Origin: Lentibacillus sediminis
GTDB taxonomy: Bacteria; Bacillota; Bacilli; Bacillales; Amphibacillaceae
Direction of reading: 5' to 3'
DNA: 64,000 nucleotides
Assembly: GCF_002763455.1 (NCBI RefSeq)
Contig: NZ_NIXK01000005.1
Coordinates: 62,001 to 126,000, forward strand
Shown here: piece by piece, positions 9,182 through 14,999 of the stretch
Numbering within the stretch: the stretch's first letter is position 1
Layout of the letters: the number at the start of each line of letters is the position of its first letter
Notes under the pieces: generated by a model
The model's input: only the letters and a program-made list of their open reading frames with translations
Database searches by the model: none
What the model was told of the DNA's origin: nothing
Translations under genes and position numbers: made by a program

Positions 9182-9220
9182 TGTAAATGGTTTACATATA
9201 TATAATAATATTGTTAACCA
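9182..9220 (-). promoter_or_regulatory. Palindromic operator candidate upstream of the PTS-nanE operon
   Basis: Bases 9182-9196 form the perfect 15-bp palindrome TGTAAATGGTTTACA, and 9212-9220 repeat the half-site as TGTTAACCA. The pair lies 24 to 62 bases before the PTS start codon in an AT-rich promoter-like stretch, so it could bind the convergently encoded RpiR regulator or a CcpA-like factor. The binding protein is inferred. Confidence 0.45.
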
Positions 9221-9297
9221 TTTTTATCAAGGGGTTCAGCTTTTATTTATTGAATTATTTTGGTTCTCGACGTGCCTTCCTATACAGGATCACTACC

Positions 9298-9343
9298 TTA
9301 ACATATCAACAGCGTAAAATTAGCGTATGAATTGATATGTTAA
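9298..9343. repeat. Perfect 12-bp inverted repeat in a long intergenic gap
   Basis: TTAACATATCAA (9298-9309) and TTGATATGTTAA (9332-9343) are perfect inverted copies separated by 22 bases, which themselves contain a direct AGCGTA repeat. There is no T run, so it is not a terminator. The 9159-9485 gap holds no gene otherwise. Confidence 0.6.
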
Positions 9344-9485
9344 AGTTGGTGAATGCAGAGGAGGAGATGCTACATCTGAAGAAATAAAGAGTTCTATTTA
9401 CTTTCAGCTGTTTCAAATGCAATTCATAAATGCTCGAAAATCTCGAGGTTTTTAACAGGTTAAGTCTAAGAAGTCTCCCCACAAC

Positions 9486-9521
9486 AAAAACACCTCCAGA
9501 CTAAAAATTTGGGGTGTTTTT
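9486..9521 (-). terminator. Terminator of the secreted-protein/signal peptidase operon
   Basis: AAAAACACC and GGTGTTTTT form a 9-bp stem with a U tract when read on the minus strand. It lies 30 bases after the signal peptidase stop codon. Confidence 0.8.
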
Positions 9522-9551
9522 ACTTCAGTCATTCTATCAGGAAATAGGATT

Positions 9552-10097
9552 TCATTCACCACTCGCCGTCACCGAACCAAAAGGAAACACAGAAATAATC
9601 ACTTCCCCTTCTATATTCTCCCTATGTACATTACCAACCTCATCACTCCTGCTATCCAAACTCTCCCCAGGGGTACGGTTATCCCCCATGACAAAATATT
9701 CTCCTTTATCAACGGTTGTTTTCTCCATATCATCTGGCGTGCCTTCTATATAACGCTCATCAATTGGTGCACCATTGACCAGAACCTCTCCATCCGAAAT
9801 CTCAACAGTTTCACCAGGCATCGCGATGACTCGTTTCATTACACCAAACCCCTGATCACTCTGAAAAATAATAATGTCGTTTCTCTCCGGCGTATAAAAC
9901 AGATGACTGGTTATAAGAACATCATTACTCTCAAATGTTGGTTCCATCGAGTCGCCGTTGACCACAGTAACGCCAATGACAAAACGAAAGAAGAATAGAA
10001 TTCCAGCTAACAGAAGTATAAAGTAAACCCAACTGAGAATTGCTGATTTTTTCTTTTTGTCTGGCTGTCTGGTATCCTCAACTGTATTTGCGGTCAT
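9552..10097 (-). CDS. Type I signal peptidase, Ser/Lys type
   Basis: A 181-residue membrane-anchored protease with one N-terminal transmembrane segment (residues 20-42). The catalytic serine lies in NGDSMEPTFES, the catalytic lysine in MKRVIAMPGETVEI, and the family box in GEYFVMGDNRTPGESLDSR. The lysine makes it a SipS-type bacterial enzyme, unlike Bacillus subtilis SipW, which is an ER-type Ser/His enzyme. It is the last gene of an operon with three exported helical proteins, so it probably matures those partners. The start lies behind a GGGGGTTAT ribosome site. Confidence 0.92.
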   Translation of the reverse strand: MTANTVEDTRQPDKKKKSAILSWVYFILLLAGILFFFRFVIGVTVVNGDSMEPTFESNDVLITSHLFYTPERNDIIIFQSDQGFGVMKRVIAMPGETVEISDGEVLVNGAPIDERYIEGTPDDMEKTTVDKGEYFVMGDNRTPGESLDSRSDEVGNVHRENIEGEVIISVFPFGSVTASGE

Positions 10098-10109
10098 ATC
10101 GATAACCCC

Positions 10110-10604
10110 CTATTCATTTTCAGGCTGCTCTGTCTCACTTGCTTCTTCATTCGTTTCCAATGTAGCACGAACATGATCCATTTTATCCTTTGCCTCTTGA
10201 ATGATCTGTTTGAATTCTGCTGCCACATTCTCCTTCTCCTCCGTGCCGTCCAACTCAATATTCGCGATTAATTGATCCGCATGCCCCTGTATTGCCTGGA
10301 TACTTTTTGCTTTCTCCTGGTCCGTGAACGCATTTAATTGCTCATTCAATTTTTCAATTTCCGGTCGCAATGCTTCCTGCAATCGTTGAGTTTGCTTTTG
10401 CTGTTCTGCATCTACCGCTTCCTCAATTTCGCCAATCGACTCTGTTTTTTTCTGGTCAAACCAATTGGTTAGCAAGGATTGAATGTTCTGGTCGGCAAAC
10501 ACAACGTTCAAACTGCTGCCAAAGAAGACGATTAAAACAGCCGCTCCAAGCAGCCACTTTCTTTTCTTTCTATGTGTTTTTCTGTGCATTTCGTTCCTGC
10601 TCAT
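10110..10604 (-). CDS. Exported helical protein, paralogue of the middle operon protein (164 aa)
   Basis: Residues 18-38 form a hydrophobic export signal after a very basic N-terminus (HRKTHRKKRKW). VFA then gives a plausible type I cleavage site. The mature part is almost entirely charged helix (Glu/Lys/Gln rich, coiled-coil-like) and has no cysteine. Immediately after the signal, IQSLLTNWFDQKKTESI mirrors LQAWYDQAFGETV in the neighbouring 258-aa protein, so the two appear paralogous. The gene is third in the operon, 12 bases before the signal peptidase gene. No family is recognised. It may be a minor or anchoring subunit of a surface structure; that is inference. Confidence 0.72.
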   Translation of the reverse strand: MSRNEMHRKTHRKKRKWLLGAAVLIVFFGSSLNVVFADQNIQSLLTNWFDQKKTESIGEIEEAVDAEQQKQTQRLQEALRPEIEKLNEQLNAFTDQEKAKSIQAIQGHADQLIANIELDGTEEKENVAAEFKQIIQEAKDKMDHVRATLETNEEASETEQPENE

Positions 10605-10627
10605 TATTAACTCTCCTTGGGAAAATC

Positions 10628-10649
10628 AGGGCCTCAGACTTGAGGCCCT
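10628..10649 (-). terminator. Intra-operon hairpin, possible attenuator or stoichiometry control
   Basis: A perfect 9-bp GC-rich stem, AGGGCCTCA/TGAGGCCCT, has a four-base loop and is followed on the minus strand by GATTTTCCC. It sits between the 258-aa and 164-aa protein genes. The weak T run suggests partial termination or 3'-end protection, which would give more of the upstream proteins than of the downstream signal peptidase. Confidence 0.6.
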
Positions 10650-10665
10650 AACCATCCATTGTTAA

Positions 10666-11442
10666 TTATTCACCAATTCCTGCTACTACTTCATCGAGCT
10701 TATTAATCGCTTCATTTTCAAGTGCATTAGCGGAAACAGTGATGATTGTTTGCTGTTCTTGGACGAGATCTTCAAGTAGTGTATCCAATGTGGCACGAAG
10801 ATCACGAATGGCAAAGTCAATTTGTTGATTAAGATTATAAGTAAGATTGTCACCTCTACTATCCAACTCTGCTTCAATTTCACCCCGCGCATTCTCAATC
10901 GCATCTTCCAAATCGGAAACTGCTTGATCTCTAGCGGCGTTCAAATCCGCTGTTACTTTGTTGACAGCTTCTTGTCCTTTAGTTCCTGTATGTGCTGTTA
11001 AGTCACCTGTAGCATACGTTTGTGCTTGAACAGCTAATGCTTCAATTTCAGAAGATCCTTCCAAAAAGACATTATAGAACTGTAGTCCCATACCCTCTAA
11101 TATTTCATCTCTCGTACTTTCTAAGTTTTCTATATGGCTGGTTTTAGCACTTTCAATCGCTGCTTGCGCGCTAGCCGTTTCACTGTCCCTGGTTTCATTA
11201 ATATCTTCTGTGGCACCATCTTTCATCCCGTTATACTCCGCTGCTAATTCCGGAAGAAGACTTTCCCCATATGCCATGGATTGTTCTTCTGCTGATTCAA
11301 CAGTTTCTCCAAACGCCTGGTCATACCACGCCTGCAACTGCTCCCCAGCATCCGTGTTCGCAAAAACCAATCCCCCGCTCGTTACAACGCCTACCGCTAC
11401 TGTACCTGCAATAATTTTTCCTTTTAATGAATTCAATTTCAT
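10666..11442 (-). CDS. Exported alpha-helical protein, candidate structural subunit (258 aa)
   Basis: The protein starts MKLNSLKGKIIAGTVAVG, followed by a hydrophobic core and a VFA cleavage site near residue 28, a clear Sec signal peptide. The mature chain is acidic, Ala/Glu/Asp rich, free of cysteine, and nearly all predicted helix with heptad character, ending LDEVVAGIGE. The first mature residues, LQAWYDQAFGETV, are echoed in the next gene. Start 11442 was chosen because GGGAG lies eight bases upstream. It is the largest exported product of the operon and precedes an internal hairpin, so it may be the most abundant one. The function is unknown. Confidence 0.72.
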   Translation of the reverse strand: MKLNSLKGKIIAGTVAVGVVTSGGLVFANTDAGEQLQAWYDQAFGETVESAEEQSMAYGESLLPELAAEYNGMKDGATEDINETRDSETASAQAAIESAKTSHIENLESTRDEILEGMGLQFYNVFLEGSSEIEALAVQAQTYATGDLTAHTGTKGQEAVNKVTADLNAARDQAVSDLEDAIENARGEIEAELDSRGDNLTYNLNQQIDFAIRDLRATLDTLLEDLVQEQQTIITVSANALENEAINKLDEVVAGIGE

Positions 11443-11469
11443 GTGATTAACTCCCATTCTTTGATTAAT

Positions 11470-11880
11470 TTAGTTGGTTTCGGTTAATAGATCTTCCAGA
11501 AATAACCCTACATCCTCGGATATTTCTGCATTAATTTCTTCCTTTTTCGCCCGTTCAAACTCGCTGAAATCCTCATTCAGCAAGGTCTTCTTTGTTTCCT
11601 GCAAACGTGTCAAATAGCCGTTCTGGTACACCTCGATGTCTTCCCCGGTCTTCTGAAATGTTGCTAAGTAAAAATCTTCCAAGCCTTTTGCTGCCTTGTC
11701 TATCTGTGCATCCCACGATTCCTTCCATTCCTTCACGCTTTCCTGTACAATTATATGTACTTTCTCAGCGTACGCTTGATAGGAGGATTCCCTATTGAGG
11801 TTCTTTTCTGCTGAGACGTTTACAGCAAGAGTTGTGCAGATCAACAAAAGTGCAGCTGCGATAACGAATAATTTCCGCAT
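11470..11880 (-). CDS. Exported helical protein, first gene of the operon (136 aa)
   Basis: The start at 11880 gives MRKLFVIAAALLLICTTLAV, a classic signal peptide with a VSA cleavage site near residue 24, and a GGTGGTG ribosome site. The mature part is charged and helical (VQESVKEWKESWDAQIDKA, FERAKKEEINAEISEDVG). Upstream in-frame codons lack a ribosome site. It leads the operon with the 258-aa and 164-aa exported proteins and a signal peptidase. SinR-like boxes lie within 75-270 bases upstream. No family is recognised. Confidence 0.7.
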   Translation of the reverse strand: MRKLFVIAAALLLICTTLAVNVSAEKNLNRESSYQAYAEKVHIIVQESVKEWKESWDAQIDKAAKGLEDFYLATFQKTGEDIEVYQNGYLTRLQETKKTLLNEDFSEFERAKKEEINAEISEDVGLFLEDLLTETN

Positions 11881-11954
11881 AATCACCACCAGTCCTTTTA
11901 CATTGTAAGAGCATCTAAAGCCATCCATTGCAGTAGGGTGTAGATGCCCCCTTT

Positions 11955-12146
11955 GTTCTTTATATAATATATTTTATTCTTTATAAAGAACAACTAACAA
12001 AAGTATAGATGGATATATTCAAAATGAAAACCCGCAAATATGCTTAAATTCTTTATATAGAACAAAATACCTTCCAATCCCTCAACAATCCTTTGTTTTA
12101 CTTATAATTACGATTTTTTGACCATAATTTGTTTACTTTAAAGAAC
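11955..12146 (-). promoter_or_regulatory. Cluster of SinR-box-like operators upstream of the exported-protein operon
   Basis: Exact copies of GTTCTTT occur at 11955-11961 (plus) and, as AAAGAAC, at 11985-11991 and 12140-12146. Imperfect inverted pairs ATTCTTT-ATAAAGAAC and ATTCTTT-ATATAGAAC lie at 11976-11991 and 12048-12063. The SinR consensus in Bacillus subtilis is GTTCTYT, often in inverted or repeated arrangement, and SinR controls the matrix operon tapA-sipW-tasA there. The boxes are seen directly; SinR control here is inferred. The rest of the 11881-12319 gap holds no gene. Confidence 0.55.
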
Positions 12147-12319
12147 GATATGCACGTCTTCACAACTACAATCGCAGGAACGCCGGATTCGGTGGCATAG
12201 AATTTTTAATAAACCATGCCGCTTTTCTCCTCTTTATTTCGATTTATAGAAAAAAGGCTATGTTCCTTACCAGACTTTTGATAAAATAAAGAAAACAAAA
12301 CGAAAGGGCGGATGAATTG

Positions 12320-12367
12320 ATGCTCGATTTACTAAATAACTACTCATCATGCAACAAAACCAAATGA
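12320..12367 (+). CDS. Leader peptide of the MFS exporter (15 aa)
   Basis: A 15-codon frame, MLDLLNNYSSCNKTK, preceded by an AAAGGGCGG ribosome site eight bases before the ATG, ends inside the first arm of a hairpin system located just before the MFS gene. Its codons overlap the 5' arm of one stem, and its stop codon overlaps the terminator-like stem. That is the layout expected when ribosome stalling on a leader controls expression of a resistance gene. Confidence 0.6.
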   Translation: MLDLLNNYSSCNKTK

Positions 12368-12431
12368 GGTAGATTATTTAGCATCGTTCGGTGAATCACC
12401 CTCATTTGGCATTTTTAAATAAAAGTGAGGG
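12325..12431 (+). promoter_or_regulatory. Mutually exclusive hairpins: candidate ribosome-mediated attenuator
   Basis: Stem 1 pairs 12325-12347 with 12364-12386: CGAT/ATCG, CTAAATAA/TTATTTAG, and CTA-CTCAT with its partner around one bulge. Stem 2 pairs CCAAATGAGG (12360-12369) perfectly with CCTCATTTGG (12400-12409) and is followed by CATTTTTAAA, so it can act as a terminator. CCCTCA at 12399-12404 can also pair with the MFS ribosome site TGAGGG (12426-12431). Stem 1 and stem 2 share bases, so only one can form at a time, and a ribosome on the leader ORF would break stem 1. Confidence 0.6.
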
Positions 12432-12436
12432 ACATA

Positions 12437-13699
12437 ATGAAATTACTATCGAACAGCGCGTTTCTGATGTTATTCGCGGGACGGATTTTAACCAATATGG
12501 CGGATAGCATTTACTATATCGCTGCCATGTGGATTGTTTACGATTTGACCGGAAACGCATTTTATACGGGGTTAGCCGGCTTTTTAACATCGCTGCCTTG
12601 GGCGTTGCAATTTTTCACGGGGCCACTTGTTGACAAGTGGGCCACGAAATCCGTTCTTGTGTGGACACAGTTCATCCAAGGGATATTGCTTGCCGTGATC
12701 CCTTTGTTGGCTATGCTGGATTGGCTAACCGTTACAGCGGTTTTGATCTTGCTGCCGATCATCTCGATGACTCAGCAATTTGTCTACCCGGCACAAACCA
12801 AAGCATTGCCGCAAATCGTGAAAAAAGATGAATTGGTGACAGCTAATTCCTATTTTTCTTTTGCTTACCAGGGTATTGATTTTATCCTAAATGCAGCAGC
12901 AGGGGTGTTTGTCGCTCTCATTGGCGTGATCGCGCTGTTTGCGGTGGATTCCTTGCTGTTTATCATCGCTGCCATGTTATTTATGATGCTTCGATTGCCA
13001 AAAAGGGCACAGAAGAAAGCCGAAAAAAATAGGTTAGCAGAAAGTTTGAAGCAATACAGGAAGGACTTGCAATCAGGCTTTCACTATGTCTTCCGCTCCG
13101 TACTCGGCTTATTTACACTCGGCGCCATCATTACCAACTTCGCCATTGGAGGCATTATGGCTTTGTTGCCAGCATTCGCCGATCTTCAAGGCGGGGCTGC
13201 ACTTTATGGGTATTATCTGGCAGTCATGTCGGTTGGCGGCTTGCTTGGAGCGTTACTTGCCCCTCGGGTGCGTGGTATACGAATGGGTGCTTTTTATATT
13301 ACCGCTTTTAGTTTGGCGGCCATGTGCTGGGCTGTTTCGGCGACAACCACTTCTCCAATGGTTAGTTTAATTTTCTTTGGGCTTGTCTGGGTTCCTGTCG
13401 GTGTATCCAATGTGATTGTTCCGACTGCCATTCAAACGGCAGTTCCCGGGACTTTTCTGGGCAGAGTGAATTCCGTATCCGTCAGCGTGAGCAATGTTTC
13501 CATGCCGCTGGGTTCCCTTATTGGCGGGTACATGGGCATGGTATTGGATATCCGAATTGCCTTTTTGCTTTTCGGGCTGGTGTTGGCGCTTGAGGTTGTG
13601 ATTTGGCTAAGTCATCCGACGTTGCGCGGGTTGCCAAAGATGGAGGAGCTTTCTGCGGAGAGTTTGCGGTTGCCGGGGTTTGATGAGCGAGGATCTTGA
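12437..13699 (+). CDS. MFS exporter, DHA3 (macrolide-efflux-like) family
   Basis: A 420-residue integral membrane protein with about 12 segments. The opening NSAFLMLFAGRILTNMADSI and the FTGPLVDKWATKSVL loop between segments 2 and 3 (MFS motif A region) are typical of DHA3 family drug and macrolide exporters such as the Mef group. It probably exports a translation-active compound or another toxic molecule by proton exchange, which would fit the leader-peptide attenuator ahead of it. The ATG at 12437 was preferred over a GTG four codons earlier, because GAGGG then falls at proper spacing. A strong terminator follows the stop codon. The drug specificity is unknown. Confidence 0.82.
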   Translation: MKLLSNSAFLMLFAGRILTNMADSIYYIAAMWIVYDLTGNAFYTGLAGFLTSLPWALQFFTGPLVDKWATKSVLVWTQFIQGILLAVIPLLAMLDWLTVTAVLILLPIISMTQQFVYPAQTKALPQIVKKDELVTANSYFSFAYQGIDFILNAAAGVFVALIGVIALFAVDSLLFIIAAMLFMMLRLPKRAQKKAEKNRLAESLKQYRKDLQSGFHYVFRSVLGLFTLGAIITNFAIGGIMALLPAFADLQGGAALYGYYLAVMSVGGLLGALLAPRVRGIRMGAFYITAFSLAAMCWAVSATTTSPMVSLIFFGLVWVPVGVSNVIVPTAIQTAVPGTFLGRVNSVSVSVSNVSMPLGSLIGGYMGMVLDIRIAFLLFGLVLALEVVIWLSHPTLRGLPKMEELSAESLRLPGFDERGS

Positions 13700-13709
13700 A
13701 AAAAGTAAG

Positions 13710-13753
13710 AAAGCACCTGTTTATGATAGAAGACATTCATGAACAGGTGCTTT
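13710..13753 (+). terminator. Terminator of the MFS exporter gene
   Basis: AAAGCACCTGTT (13710-13721) pairs perfectly with AACAGGTGCTTT (13742-13753), and TATG/CATG-type pairs extend the stem. The T run is short. Confidence 0.75.
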
Positions 13754-13804
13754 GATTATTAGACTTGAGAAAAGGCAACAGTACCACTTCCAGGAAAGGT
13801 ACTC

Positions 13805-13888
13805 CTATCGGTACTTTCTCACTAAAATTATGTTGATCATGGATATGATAAGAGCAATACCTGATATGGTTAGAGCAAGTGCTATCAT
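13805..13888 (-). CDS. Module A second tiny membrane peptide (27 aa)
   Basis: A 27-codon frame reads MIALALTISGIALIISMINI then ILVRKYR: one transmembrane helix with a basic tail. An AAGGGGTGAT ribosome site lies at good spacing. It follows the 41-codon module A peptide gene on the same strand, with about 105 bases between, the same order and spacing as in modules B and C. The hydrophobic-basic design resembles type I toxin peptides. Its toxicity is inferred. Confidence 0.55.
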   Translation of the reverse strand: MIALALTISGIALIISMINIILVRKYR

Positions 13889-13906
13889 GAGAATCACCCC
13901 TTGCAG

Positions 13907-13935
13907 TTGATTTTTTTGAATAAAGAAGGTATGAT
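13907..13935 (+). promoter_or_regulatory. Promoter of the module A antisense RNA
   Basis: TTGATT (13907-13912), a 17-base spacer, then TATGAT (13930-13935): a near-consensus sigma-A promoter pointing toward the 3' end of the 41-codon toxin-like gene. Confidence 0.65.
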
Positions 13936-13941
13936 GGACAT

Positions 13942-14024
13942 AGAATGATGGATAGGAAAGGGAAATTAATCCCTTTCCAGTTGGTAGAGAACTCTAACGT
14001 TGATGGCGTTTAGAGTTCTTTTTC
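13942..14024 (+). ncRNA. Module A antisense RNA, candidate type I antitoxin
   Basis: A predicted RNA of about 83 nt starts some seven bases after the TATGAT box. It contains a GGAAAGGG/CCCTTTCC hairpin and ends at a perfect 10-bp terminator (AGAACTCTAA/TTAGAGTTCT plus T-rich tail). The terminator lies inside the Lys-Lys-Lys-Asn codons of the oppositely transcribed 41-codon peptide gene. This 3'-overlap geometry matches known type I antitoxins such as RatA and SR4. Confidence 0.55.
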
Positions 14025-14119
14025 TTCTTACGCCTTTGCTCACCCGTAATCGCAATCAAATTGACGATTGCAACAAACAGATTCACAATAGACGCAATCA
14101 GAATTAAAACCTGTTCCAT
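13994..14119 (-). CDS. Module A type I toxin-like membrane peptide (41 aa)
   Basis: A 41-codon frame begins MEQVLILIASIVNLFVAIVN, continues LIAITGEQRR, and ends in a lysine-rich tail (KKKKNSKRHQR). It has one membrane helix plus a strongly basic C-terminus, the design of BsrG/TxpA-type toxins. An AAGGGGGTGAT ribosome site lies just before the ATG. The pattern ME-V-hydrophobic-VNL-RRKK is shared with the 38- and 59-aa peptides of modules B and C, so all three are paralogous. An antisense transcript overlaps its 3' end. Confidence 0.65.
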   Translation of the reverse strand: MEQVLILIASIVNLFVAIVNLIAITGEQRRKKKKNSKRHQR

Positions 14120-14270
14120 CTTCTATCACCCCCTTCCATAAAGGGAATGGAAGGCATCATACCTTCAACTTTTATTATATACAACTACACATAGACAATC
14201 AATCATAAAAATGGCATTTATCTGCAAATTCATTTTGATTTTTATAAAAAGCACCTTTCTTTGGGATTAA

Positions 14271-14342
14271 TCGCGGAGAAAAACAGGGCTCAGCTTGGAT
14301 GAAGTGAAAGAATTAGTTAAGGAGTCCCGAAAGAGAGCGTAG
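14271..14342 (+). pseudogene. Possible remnant of a small SinI-like peptide gene
   Basis: The open frame ends SLDEVKELVKESRKRA and has no start codon. If one A is removed from the GAGAAAAACAGG run, the preceding frame adds LIAEK, giving a string that resembles the SinI anti-repressor dimerisation helix (…LI.EAK..GLS.EEV…). A terminator follows immediately. The match is by eye and weak. Confidence 0.25.
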
Positions 14343-14361
14343 AGATACGCTTTCTTTTTTT
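14330..14361 (+). terminator. Terminator after the small remnant
   Basis: AGCGTA/TACGCT stem with a GAGA loop, flanked by A-rich and T-rich arms and followed by TTCTTTTTTT. Confidence 0.7.
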
Positions 14362-14542
14362 GTGGATTGATGGCAGCTCTGTCCAATTGTCTTTTACTTC
14401 TGCTTATTGCAAATAAACGATCCATAAGGAATAATACGCTTACCTTCTTTCCATTGATTTTCTTTAATCGGAACAGAGCTGAACATCACTAAATTTCCAT
14501 GAAATTAACTGCTTTAAAATAGAACGTATTTTCCTTTTATGC

Positions 14543-14548
14543 TATAAT
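14543..14548 (+). promoter_or_regulatory. Extended -10 promoter of module B
   Basis: TGCTATAAT contains a TG extended -10 element directly before TATAAT. The whole 34-base promoter block is repeated almost exactly before module C (TATAAT near 22767), which supports its function. Confidence 0.6.
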
Positions 14549-14582
14549 ACAAGTATCCCCCAATTGAAAGGGGGTGTTAAAT

Positions 14583-14699
14583 ATGGAGATTGTGGCATTA
14601 GTCGCAGCTATTGTTGGTTTGTCCACAGCGTTGGTTAATCTAATAATCACGCTACTCAACATCAAGAGAAAAAAAGACCATCGCTCTAGCCAGCGATAG
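14583..14699 (+). CDS. Module B type I toxin-like membrane peptide (38 aa)
   Basis: A 38-codon frame begins MEIVALVAAIVGLSTALVNL, continues IITLLN, and ends IKRKKDHRSSQR. It is a single membrane helix with a basic tail. A GGGGGTG ribosome site and an extended -10 promoter precede it. The last codons hold the terminator of an antisense RNA on the other strand (seven As, then a GACCATCGCT/AGCGATAGTC stem). It is nearly identical to module C except for one fewer A there, which changes that frame. Confidence 0.65.
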   Translation: MEIVALVAAIVGLSTALVNLIITLLNIKRKKDHRSSQR

Positions 14700-14751
14700 T
14701 CAGGACTGTCCTTGAGCGAGGGAATTAATTTCCCTTGCTCCTCCGTATTAT
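14667..14751 (-). ncRNA. Module B antisense RNA, candidate type I antitoxin
   Basis: On the minus strand, TTGTTT, a 17-base spacer and TATAAT (14763-14758) form a good promoter. The RNA contains the hairpin GGGAAATTAATTCCC and ends at a perfect-length stem, GACTATCGCT/AGCGATGGTC with one G-T wobble, followed by seven Ts. The terminator lies in the coding end of the 38-codon peptide. Predicted length is about 85 nt. Confidence 0.6.
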
Positions 14752-14803
14752 ACTTTTATTATAACTGGTTTATACATAAAAAACAAGAAAGATGGGATGT
14801 ATT

Positions 14804-14899
14804 ATGACAACCTGGGCAATTGTATTGTCATTTTCAGCCATTTTTATATCACTAGTATCTCTACTTATAACGCTCAAAATCAACGCGAATAAACATTAA
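14804..14899 (+). CDS. Module B second tiny membrane peptide (31 aa)
   Basis: A 31-codon frame, MTTWAIVLSFSAIFISLVSL then LITLKINANKH, forms one transmembrane helix. It is closely related to the 29-codon peptide of module C. A purine-rich AAGATGGGATG ribosome site lies upstream. It follows the 38-codon peptide by 104 bases, the interval that encodes the antisense RNA. Its role, as a second toxin or an accessory peptide, is unknown. Confidence 0.55.
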   Translation: MTTWAIVLSFSAIFISLVSLLITLKINANKH

Positions 14900-14999
14900 A
14901 TAGAGAGACAACCGACAAGAAATACATTGTCTGCCTCCATTGTAGGTTTTTATCAAAAGATAGAAAAGGACAGAGCTACACACCCTGCCCCTAAACCAT

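Noticed and set aside
11204-11446. Plus-strand frames opposite the exported-protein genes, such as 11210-11446
   Set aside because: They mirror real minus-strand genes with better ribosome sites, signal peptides and operon spacing.
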